Source: CAZEDL01 sp964585245 (GTDB lineage: Bacteria > Patescibacteriota > Patescibacteriia > Magasanikbacterales > GWA2-37-8). From it: a stretch of 5,021 nt of DNA. A program made the position numbers and the translations under genes. The stretch is from NCBI GenBank assembly GCA_964585245.1, contig CAZPCV010000052.1:1-5021 (forward strand), written 5' to 3'. Below are positions 1 to 4,968 of this stretch, one piece after another; the stretch's first letter is position 1, and each line of letters starts with the position of its first letter. The notes beneath the pieces are model-generated. The model was not told where the DNA came from. It made no database searches and saw only the letters and a list, made by a program, of their open reading frames with translations.

Positions 1-71
1 GGACTCGAACCCTCAAGCCTTGCGGCATTAGCTTCTAAGACTAACGTGTATACCAATTCCACCACTTGCCC
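1..71 (-). tRNA. tRNA-Leu (anticodon UAG), 3' end cut by window edge
   Basis: Read on the minus strand, the sequence starts with the acceptor strand GGGCAAG, then U8 and a D arm with GGUGGAAUUGGUAUACACG, which is typical of leucine tRNAs. The anticodon stem UUAGU/GCUAA closes a seven-base loop CUUAGAA, placing UAG at positions 34-36, which decodes CUA/CUN leucine codons. A long variable arm (GCC-GCAA-GGC) marks it as a class II tRNA, and the T loop UUCGAGU follows. About 11 bases, the 3' half of the T stem and acceptor plus the discriminator, lie outside the window, so the presence of a CCA end cannot be judged. The identity is firm because leucine-type D arm, long variable arm and anticodon agree. 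Confidence 0.95.
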
Positions 72-83
72 TTTGAGCGTCGC

Positions 84-113
84 TATATAAACATATTATT
101 TAAAATAAATCAA
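84..113 (-). promoter_or_regulatory. Likely promoter of tRNA-Leu
   Basis: On the minus strand a TTGATT -35 box (108-113) and a TATATA -10 box (84-89) are separated by 18 bases of AT-rich DNA. Transcription would begin only a few bases before the mature tRNA 5' end at 71. The location directly behind the hairpin that follows the kinase gene suits an independent tRNA unit. The boxes match the sigma-70-type consensus at four of six positions each, in a region rich in A and T, so the exact boxes are uncertain. Confidence 0.5.
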
Positions 114-141
114 CGACCACAATTAGCCCAATAAATGAAGG

Positions 142-164
142 CGGCCCGAGGGAATCACGGGCCG
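142..164 (-). terminator. GC-rich hairpin right after the kinase stop codon, probable terminator
   Basis: A perfect 7-bp stem CGGCCCG/CGGGCCG with a 9-base loop starts at the base directly after the TAA stop of the kinase gene. On the minus strand it is followed by CCTTCATTTATT, which is T-rich but has no clean T run, so it is a weak or suboptimal intrinsic terminator. It separates the kinase gene from the tRNA-Leu promoter. It could instead protect the mRNA 3' end. Confidence 0.55.
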
Positions 165-761
165 TTATTCTTTGATTAGATTTTGGATCACTGTGAGCGC
201 CGCCTCGACCTTCTGGTCGAGGGTCTCCATCACGGGGATGGAGACAAGGCGCGGGTGCCCGGCCCACACCCGACCGATCGCCGCATCCAGGCGCTCGGCC
301 TCTGCGGCTGCCTCAAAACGCTCCGCGTTACCATCTCGCCCATATGCTTCGGGGCGAACACACGCAAGCGATTGTACACGGATTATTGCGTAGTAGCGCA
401 GCATCTCTGCCAGCACATCCACGCCAAATCGTGCGGCAAATTCGACGAGTTCGCCGGGCAGATACGCGGCTCCGTCAAGGATGCCCCGATCTACCAACAC
501 CGCCACGCGGCCCATGGCCCCGGCTCTCGCCAAAGCTTCAGCCTCCGCATCGCGTTGCGCCTGGAAGACCGCGTCCTGAAACTTGCACCGCCATTCCGGC
601 GTCCAAGGATTGGGCGGGTTATCTTGCAATAAAATCGTGGCGCGCTCGTGCACCACGACAATCCGATCTGAGAAGAGTTCTTCTGCCTTCCGAGCAACTG
701 CAGTCTTGCCGCTGCTCGGCCCCCCTGTTAAACACAGGAGGAGCGGTTTTGTTTTTTTCAT
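165..761 (-). CDS. AAA_28-type P-loop kinase/ATPase (NadR kinase-like), substrate unknown
   Basis: This 198-residue protein is a small cytosolic P-loop NTPase. A Walker A motif GGPSSGKT sits at residues 13-20 after a hydrophobic beta strand (PLLLCLTG). A second strand VAVLVDRG ends in D91-R92-G93 followed by D96, the usual Walker B/DRG signature of AAA_28 proteins and of the ribosylnicotinamide kinase domain of NadR. An Arg-containing lid-like segment (about 136-160) with EAERLDAAIGRVW and a final strand LVSIP also fit AAA_28 order. Family members are thought to phosphorylate small molecules, but no substrate can be read from the sequence. The reading frame is open back to an ATG at 806, but the ATG at 761 is preferred because AGGAG lies 8 bases upstream of it and it starts just before the first strand. 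By hand count GC is about 62% over positions 181-720, against about 50% in sampled pnp lines, so horizontal transfer is possible. It stands alone between two terminators. Confidence 0.85.
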   Translation of the reverse strand: MKKTKPLLLCLTGGPSSGKTAVARKAEELFSDRIVVVHERATILLQDNPPNPWTPEWRCKFQDAVFQAQRDAEAEALARAGAMGRVAVLVDRGILDGAAYLPGELVEFAARFGVDVLAEMLRYYAIIRVQSLACVRPEAYGRDGNAERFEAAAEAERLDAAIGRVWAGHPRLVSIPVMETLDQKVEAALTVIQNLIKE

Positions 762-818
762 TCCCGATTCTCCTGGTTTTTCTTCAAAAAAATTCAAGGT
801 AACCATTAACAGACAAGT

Positions 819-847
819 ATTATCCGTTAACTGCTACCCTGAATGAA
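819..847 (-). promoter_or_regulatory. Candidate promoter of the kinase gene
   Basis: On the minus strand a GATAAT -10 box (819-824, five of six consensus positions) is preceded at 17 bases by TTCATT (842-847, three of six). It lies between the pnp terminator and the kinase gene, where a promoter is expected because the terminator should block read-through. The -35 box is poor, so this is a suggestion only. Confidence 0.35.
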
Positions 848-858
848 TTACATTTTAA

Positions 859-888
859 AATCCCCTCTTAATTGCTTAAGAGGGGATT
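859..888 (-). terminator. Strong intrinsic terminator of the rpsO-NYN-pnp operon
   Basis: A perfect 13-bp inverted repeat AATCCCCTCTTAA/TTAAGAGGGGATT with a 4-base loop lies 8 bases beyond the pnp stop codon. On the minus strand it is followed by TTTTAAAAT, giving a short U run after the stem. On the plus strand the hairpin is followed by GAAAATAC, so it is directional for the operon. Confidence 0.9.
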
Positions 889-896
889 GAAAATAC

Positions 897-3116
897 TTAC
901 CTGCCGCCGCGGAAACCACCGCCACGACCGCCAAATCCGCCACTGCGCTGCGGACGCGGACCACGATCAAAGGCTGGTTGTTCCTGGTAACCTTCTGGTT
1001 TCTCCAACAACTGCTTCATGCTTAAATTCACGCGGCCTAAATTATCGATTTCTTTGACTACTACTTTTACTTTGTCACCAAGTTTCAACACGTCGCTTGG
1101 TTTGTTGGTGCGGGTCCAGGCAATTTCACTTACATGCACCAGGCCGTCTTGACCAGGCAATACCTGGATAAACGCACCGAAATCTTCGAGGCGGACCACG
1201 GTGCCTTCATACTGTTCGCCAGCGGTAATTTCGTGGGTTAATTCTTCTACCCATTTTACCGCTCGTTGCATACCTGCAGAATCAGTTGACGTAATACACA
1301 CACGCCCATCATCTTCGATATCAATCGCGACCCCGGTTTCAGCAATAATTTTGTTGATCATCTTGCCGCCTGGGCCGATCACATCGCGGATCTTGTCCGG
1401 ATTGATCATGATCGTCACGATGCGCGGCGCATATTGAGATAAATCAGCACGCGGAGCCGGCAAAACGTTGGCCATGGCTTGCAACAACTGCAAACGAGCG
1501 GCTTTGGCCTGGCTAAAGGTTTGGGCAACAATTTCCCAACTCAGACCATTAGTCTTCGTATCCATTTGTAACGCTGTAATGCCGTCGGCTGTACCCGCAA
1601 TTTTGAAATCCATGCCACCTGGGCCGTCTTCGATATCCTGTAAATCAGTTAACACTTTCCAGGCGCCACTGGCATCACTGGCAAGACCCATCGCAATCCC
1701 AGCGACCGGCTTACGAATTGGCACACCCGCATCCATAAGGGCGAGCGTTGAGCCACAGGTAGAAGCCATTGAGCTTGACCCGTTACTGCCTAACACTTCT
1801 GATACTACGCGAATTGCGTACGGGAAATCATTTTCCGGCGGCAACATCGGCTCGAGAGCGCGCTCGGCGAGAGCACCGTGCCCGATGGCACGATTGCCTG
1901 GACCACGCATAAAGCCGGTTTCGCCATAACTCGCTGGGGTGTCGTTATAATGATGCATGTACCGCTTTTTGCCTTCTTCTTCCATCGTATCGAGCGTCTG
2001 CACGTCGCCAGGGGCACCCAGAGTTACAACCGACAATACCTGTGTATCGCCGCGCATGAACATGCCAGTACCATGAGTACGGGGCAACAAGCCCACTTCA
2101 ATCGATAAATCGCGAATATCCGTGAGCGCGCGACCATCCAAGCGGCGGTTCGCCTTCAAAATCTGTTCGGTAATATGCTTTTCAATATAAATTTTGACGC
2201 GTCCTAACACTACTTTCTTAATTTTTTCATCCAGCCCTTCTTTAGTCGCAAGCATTTCTTCGATCGCTAGGCTAAATCGATCTACCATCGCGCTGCGTTC
2301 CGCCCGGGTTTTTTTCTGACTATCAAAAATCCAATCGTCCACATGAGCTGCGACGAGCGCCTGTACTTCGGCTTCTACGGCGAGAAGAGCAGTTTCTTTT
2401 TCTTGCTGAGCGGCTGACACTTCTAATTTCGGTTTGCCGGCAGCCAGTTGAATTTCTTTGATAAAGGCAATAACCGGGGCCATTTCTTTGGCTCCGAACT
2501 GCAACGCCTGTACAACCGCGTCATCCGGCGCATCTTTACACCCTGCTTCTACCATCACTACTTTATCCGGCGTACCAGCGACCACGATATCGACATCACT
2601 CAGCTCGCGCTCGGCGAACGACGGATTAATTTTCCACTCACCATTCAGACGGCCAACACGCACGCCAGCGATTGGGCCGTTCCAAGGAATTGACGAAATG
2701 CTAAGTACCGTGGCCGCCGCAATGAGGGCCGGGATTTGCGAATCATTTTCCCCGTCTACCGACAATGCGGTCAAAATCACCTGCACATCGTTGCGCAACC
2801 GATCGTTAAATAACGGGCGAATAGCGCGGTCTACCAAGCGGCCGGATAACACAGCTTCATCACTCGGCCGACCTTCGCGTTTGATGAAACGACTGCCTTT
2901 GATTTTGCCGGCAGCATATAATTTTTCTTCGAAGTTCACCATGAGCGGGAAAAAATCAATCCCTTCACGGGTATTTTTGCTCATGACGACCGTCGCGAGA
3001 ATGACCGTATCGCCATAACGTACGGTACACGAAGCGTTGGTCTGTAACGCAAAATGGCCGACTTCTACCGTCAGTTTCCGGCCACCCCAATCGAGCGACC
3101 ATTGTTTGATATCCAT
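897..3116 (-). CDS. pnp: Polyribonucleotide nucleotidyltransferase (PNPase)
   Basis: PNPase is a trimeric phosphorolytic 3'-5' exoribonuclease of RNA decay. At 739 residues it is slightly longer than the 711 of E. coli. The order is complete: first RNase PH domain (about 10-145, with FIKREGRPS at 77-85), helical linker (about 240-320), second RNase PH domain (about 325-550, with RRLDGR at 324-329, HGTGMFMRGDTQ at 348-359 and NGSSSMAS at 445-452), KH domain with IGPGGK (about 580-585), and S1 domain (about 635-703, GAFIQVLPGQDGLVHVSEI). Catalytic D497, D503 and K505 correspond to E. coli D486, D492 and K494, but the position of E. coli D490 is Gly501. The C-terminus (718-739) is a Gly/Arg tail with RGG repeats. 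AAGGA lies 7 bases before the ATG. It is last in the rpsO-NYN-pnp run, 141 nt after the NYN stop codon, and is followed by a strong terminator. Confidence 0.98.
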   Translation of the reverse strand: MDIKQWSLDWGGRKLTVEVGHFALQTNASCTVRYGDTVILATVVMSKNTREGIDFFPLMVNFEEKLYAAGKIKGSRFIKREGRPSDEAVLSGRLVDRAIRPLFNDRLRNDVQVILTALSVDGENDSQIPALIAAATVLSISSIPWNGPIAGVRVGRLNGEWKINPSFAERELSDVDIVVAGTPDKVVMVEAGCKDAPDDAVVQALQFGAKEMAPVIAFIKEIQLAAGKPKLEVSAAQQEKETALLAVEAEVQALVAAHVDDWIFDSQKKTRAERSAMVDRFSLAIEEMLATKEGLDEKIKKVVLGRVKIYIEKHITEQILKANRRLDGRALTDIRDLSIEVGLLPRTHGTGMFMRGDTQVLSVVTLGAPGDVQTLDTMEEEGKKRYMHHYNDTPASYGETGFMRGPGNRAIGHGALAERALEPMLPPENDFPYAIRVVSEVLGSNGSSSMASTCGSTLALMDAGVPIRKPVAGIAMGLASDASGAWKVLTDLQDIEDGPGGMDFKIAGTADGITALQMDTKTNGLSWEIVAQTFSQAKAARLQLLQAMANVLPAPRADLSQYAPRIVTIMINPDKIRDVIGPGGKMINKIIAETGVAIDIEDDGRVCITSTDSAGMQRAVKWVEELTHEITAGEQYEGTVVRLEDFGAFIQVLPGQDGLVHVSEIAWTRTNKPSDVLKLGDKVKVVVKEIDNLGRVNLSMKQLLEKPEGYQEQPAFDRGPRPQRSGGFGGRGGGFRGGR

Positions 3117-3131
3117 ACTAATTTCCTTTCC

Positions 3132-3191
3132 GAAGATGATGTACGAGCGACCGACCTCTACAAAAGGTCTAAGGGTCCGTACACCAGCTTC
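3132..3191 (-). promoter_or_regulatory. Long RNase III-like hairpin in the pnp leader
   Basis: The minus-strand RNA folds by eye into one 60-nt stem-loop with 23 base pairs. From the base these are GAAG/CUUC (3188-3191 with 3132-3135), a single C-U mismatch, UGGUGUACG/CGUACAUCA (3178-3186 with 3137-3145), a GCU bulge on the 3' side, GACC/GGUC (3174-3177 with 3149-3152), a CUUA bulge on the 5' side, and GACCUU/GAGGUC (3164-3169 with 3153-3158) around the loop UUGUA. Two pairs are G-U. There is no U run, so it is not a terminator. Its base ends 15 nt before the pnp ATG and 3 nt before the AAGGA ribosome binding site. In E. coli, pnp is autocontrolled through RNase III cleavage of a leader stem-loop; an equivalent role here is inference. 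Confidence 0.65.
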
Positions 3192-3257
3192 TTAAAATTA
3201 TTAAACTGCTGCTTTGTTGCATGTGGCAACACCACAACTATTCAATAACTTTATATT

Positions 3258-3839
3258 TTAAGCGGCGCAATCCTTTTTTTTCGGCGCTGGTCGAGGGCTG
3301 GCGTATCCTGGCATATTGATTAAAAACTTTGCCTTTTCCAAGCTCAAATCCATAAAATCATCGGCCGCTTCTTTCAATTTACCCGACGTGGTATTGCCAA
3401 ACGCCACCACCTCTACCTGCTTGCCCTGATTGCGCAGATACTCAATAAGTGGCAAATAATCGCCGTCGCCGCTCACGAGCACGATCGCGTCCAGGCTGGG
3501 AGACAGACGAATCGCATCGACCGCAATCCCTACATCCCAATCAGCTTTTTTTTCACCACCATAAAATATTTGGAGTGGCTTATCTTTGGTTTCTATCCCC
3601 AAATTATATAAGGCATCAAAAAATGGCTGCTCTTCTTTGCTTTCGGTAGACACGACATAGGCAATGGCCCGAATCAGCTTGCGGCCTTCGGTCGCGGCCC
3701 GCACGATATTGCCGAAATTAACTTTGGCGCCAAACAAATTCTTGGCGCTGTAATACATATTTTGCACATCAATAAACACCCCAACGCGTTGATCGGGGTG
3801 TTTGAGAGGATGGTTCTTTTTATTAGCCAATCCGTTCAT
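3258..3839 (-). CDS. NYN-domain (LabA/DUF88-like) predicted endoribonuclease
   Basis: This 193-residue protein has the features of the NYN branch of PIN-like nucleases, which cleave RNA with metal ions held by conserved acidic residues. The first strand VGVFIDVQN (19-27) carries D24 and N27. A middle segment ADWDVGIAVDAI (99-110) carries D100, D102 and D108, and LVSGDGDYLPLIEYL (121-135) carries D125 and D127, followed by VEVVAFG (142-148). The domain fills residues about 18-170; a short basic Pro/Lys-rich tail (PRPAPKKK) ends it. No signal peptide or membrane segment is seen, so it should be cytosolic. The start ATG lies inside the last codons of rpsO (17-nt overlap) with only a weak AAGAAA upstream, which suggests translation coupled to rpsO. 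The next in-frame Met is at residue 29, beyond the first catalytic Asp, so this start is needed. Its position between rpsO and pnp suggests a role in RNA processing; the substrate is unknown. Confidence 0.9.
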   Translation of the reverse strand: MNGLANKKNHPLKHPDQRVGVFIDVQNMYYSAKNLFGAKVNFGNIVRAATEGRKLIRAIAYVVSTESKEEQPFFDALYNLGIETKDKPLQIFYGGEKKADWDVGIAVDAIRLSPSLDAIVLVSGDGDYLPLIEYLRNQGKQVEVVAFGNTTSGKLKEAADDFMDLSLEKAKFLINMPGYASPRPAPKKKDCAA

Positions 3840-4194
3840 TGTTCATTTCTTTTAAATCCATTACTTCTTCGTCGAGCATCTCATCTTCACTTGCGGTAGT
3901 GGCAGCACCTGGTTTAGGAATCGCGCGACCTCCTTTGATTTTCAATTTTTTGAGTATCTGTTCGCAGCTTTCTGGATTTTCTTTGCGTAAGTAGCGGATC
4001 AAACTACGACGAGTGCTGACTTTGCGCAATAAACCGCGGCGTGAGGAATGATCTTTGGAATGAAGTTTCAAGTGCTCAATCAGCTCATCAATTTCAGCGC
4101 TGAGAATAGCGATTTGCACTTCACTCGATCCGGTGTCGCCTTCGTGCGTCTGGAATTTTTTGATAATACTGGCTTTTTTCTTGGCATCTAACAT
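3823..4194 (-). CDS. rpsO: 30S ribosomal protein S15 with C-terminal acidic extension
   Basis: S15 binds the central domain of 16S rRNA and starts assembly of the 30S platform. The core (about 1-88) is clear: KKFQTHEGDTGSSEVQIAIL (12-31) holds H17 and the DTGS segment, and the rRNA-binding stretch HSKDHSSRRGLLRKVSTRRS (45-64) is intact. The usual protein is about 89 residues; here it is 123. The added 34 residues first contain a basic/Pro stretch (GGRAIPKPG) and then an acidic segment (residues 103-116, EDEMLDEEVMDLKE). No convincing Shine-Dalgarno site precedes the ATG; GGUGA is present but 13 bases away. The start is supported by the conserved family N-terminus. It is first in the rpsO-NYN-pnp run behind its own promoter and a structured leader. 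Confidence 0.97.
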   Translation of the reverse strand: MLDAKKKASIIKKFQTHEGDTGSSEVQIAILSAEIDELIEHLKLHSKDHSSRRGLLRKVSTRRSLIRYLRKENPESCEQILKKLKIKGGRAIPKPGAATTASEDEMLDEEVMDLKEMNNERIG

Positions 4195-4299
4195 ATATGC
4201 GATAATGTCACCGAGCGCTCCCCGAGCATATTTCGAGAAGGTTCAGTCCTTACTAGTTATCCAAGCTGTTGTGGTCCTGGCAGTAAGAATGAATAAAGT
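4195..4299 (-). promoter_or_regulatory. Structured rpsO 5' leader, candidate S15 autoregulatory element
   Basis: From the predicted transcription start to the rpsO ATG, the RNA can form three helices. P1 pairs UCAUUCUUACU (4282-4292) with AGUAAGGA-C-UGA (4243-4254), 11 pairs with one bulged C. Inside it, P2 pairs CCAGG with CUUGG (4276-4280 with 4261-4265) around a 10-base loop. P3 pairs AUAUGC with GCAUAU (4226-4231 with 4195-4200) and ends at the base before the start codon. The only strong SD-like string, AAGGA, is buried in P1. S15 represses its own synthesis through varied leader structures in several bacteria. Direct homology to a described leader was not recognised, and the folding was done by eye. 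Confidence 0.5.
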
Positions 4300-4305
4300 A
4301 TGCCC

Positions 4306-4334
4306 ATCGTAGCCCAGTAGGGGGAAAAAGTCAA
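4306..4334 (-). promoter_or_regulatory. Promoter of the rpsO-NYN-pnp operon
   Basis: On the minus strand TTGACT (4329-4334, five of six -35 positions) and TACGAT (4306-4311, four of six -10 positions) are spaced by exactly 17 bases. The expected transcription start is an A near 4299, giving a leader of about 105 nt before the rpsO ATG. No hairpin terminator is seen between the pilin-like gene and this promoter, so some read-through from upstream is possible. Confidence 0.7.
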
Positions 4335-4349
4335 GGCTCGGTTAATAAA

Positions 4350-4718
4350 CTATCCACCCAGCTTGTCCAAGGTAAAACGTGCAATCGCATAGGATGCCGA
4401 CACGATACCGAGGCCAATAATAGCCGCAAAAATCGTGCTTTTGGCTGTACTCACCGCCTCCTCATTTCCTTGTGCGGTCATCCAACGAAACCCTGCATAG
4501 AGCATTAGACCAAAAAAGACAAAGGCCAAGACACCAAGTGCGGCTGTCACCACCCGCCCCACCATACCGGTCACGGTGTTGCTGTCGTCTTGTTTAAAAC
4601 CAATCGTCTTACTCGTTTCGGTTAGGCCGTAATCAGCGGCCAAAGCCGCCTGAAATCCTGCCGCTATTCCACCGAGCAACACCAGAGAAAGTACAAAATT
4701 TTTTAAAAAACGTCTCAT
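4350..4718 (-). CDS. Pilin-like two-helix membrane protein (T4SS_pilin / VirB2-like)
   Basis: With the start used here the product has 122 residues. A signal peptide is evident: basic MRR and K6, a hydrophobic core (about 8-21), and a likely cleavage site after AALA (27). The predicted mature part begins ADYGLTETSKT, which resembles small pilin-like proteins seen repeatedly in Patescibacteria. Two membrane helices follow (about 53-76 and 96-115), joined by a short segment GFRWMTAQGNEEAVSTAKS; the WMTA-GNEE piece is typical of the T4SS_pilin family. Such proteins resemble VirB2/TrbC subunits by size and topology, but involvement in conjugation, attachment or uptake is not shown and no T4SS genes are in view. 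An in-frame ATG at 4748 would add 10 residues (MLASFLLVIF) before the basic start; it has AAGG 9 bases upstream, while the start at 4718 has no clear ribosome binding site. I prefer 4718 because it gives a normal signal peptide. Confidence 0.8.
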   Translation of the reverse strand: MRRFLKNFVLSLVLLGGIAAGFQAALAADYGLTETSKTIGFKQDDSNTVTGMVGRVVTAALGVLAFVFFGLMLYAGFRWMTAQGNEEAVSTAKSTIFAAIIGLGIVSASYAIARFTLDKLGG

Positions 4719-4759
4719 AAAAATTACTAACAAAAAGGATGCCAACATCTTAGCATACC

Positions 4760-4788
4760 TTGCATTGTCTGTAAAAAATCGCTAGAAT
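4760..4788 (+). promoter_or_regulatory. Candidate promoter of tRNA-Arg
   Basis: TTGCAT (4760-4765, three of six -35 positions) and TAGAAT (4783-4788, five of six -10 positions) are separated by 17 bases. Transcription would start near 4795, about 44 nt before the tRNA. The -10 box and the spacing are good and the -35 box is weak. Confidence 0.5.
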
Positions 4789-4838
4789 GGGGGCATTTCA
4801 AGAATATAACTCGCGAGCCGAAGCGAGCGAGCATCTTC

Positions 4839-4910
4839 GTCCCCGTAGTTCAATGGATAGAACGAGAGCCTTCTAAGCTCTAGATCTAAGTTCGATTCTT
4901 AGCGGGGACA
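4839..4910 (+). tRNA. tRNA-Arg (anticodon UCU)
   Basis: All four arms pair: acceptor GUCCCCG/CGGGGAC with discriminator A at 4910, D stem GUUC/GAAC, anticodon stem AGAGC/GCUCU with loop CUUCUAA, and T stem CUAAG/CUUAG with loop UUCGAUU. The anticodon at positions 34-36 is UCU, reading AGA and AGG arginine codons. The variable loop is short (AGAU). The gene does not encode CCA (the next bases are CGA), so the end must be added by a CCA-adding enzyme. A terminator follows 14 bases later. Confidence 0.97.
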
Positions 4911-4924
4911 CGAATATTCTAAAC

Positions 4925-4954
4925 AAAAAAGAGCTTCTAAAGCTCTTTTTTTCT
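4925..4954 (+). terminator. Bidirectional intrinsic terminator between convergent tRNA genes
   Basis: A GAGCTT/AAGCTC stem (4931-4936 with 4940-4945) with loop CTA is flanked by six A on the left and seven T on the right, so the stem extends by A-T pairs to about 12 bp. A T run follows on the plus strand (ends tRNA-Arg) and, because of the left A run, also on the minus strand (ends tRNA-His). Confidence 0.9.
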
Positions 4955-4968
4955 TAAATCCCGGCGGG

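Noticed and set aside
344..802. Plus-strand open frame of 152 codons opposite the kinase gene
   Set aside because: It lies antisense to a gene with clear P-loop motifs, its product has no recognisable domain, and long antisense frames are expected in GC-rich coding DNA.
1468..1929. Plus-strand open frames opposite pnp (also near 2458-3018)
   Set aside because: They are antisense to the strongly conserved RNase PH domains of PNPase and have no ribosome binding site or recognisable product.
3215..3231. Small hairpin TGTTGC/GCAACA between the NYN gene and pnp, considered as a terminator
   Set aside because: The stem is only 6 bp and no T run follows directly on the minus strand. It may be part of the pnp leader fold, but there is not enough to call it.
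4753..4758. TATGCT on the minus strand as a -10 box for the pilin-like gene
   Set aside because: It matches four of six positions but no reasonable -35 hexamer lies 16-18 bases upstream, so the promoter of this gene remains unassigned.
4805..4810. TATAAC on the plus strand as an alternative -10 box for tRNA-Arg
   Set aside because: The -10 match is good, but the DNA at the -35 spacing (CTAGAA) does not resemble a -35 box; the TTGCAT-17-TAGAAT pair was preferred.
4811..4832. CGAG-rich short repeat before tRNA-Arg, considered as a regulatory repeat or second hairpin
   Set aside because: CTCGC/GCGAG gives only a 5-bp stem and the repeats are too short and irregular to assign a role; it may simply be tRNA leader sequence.
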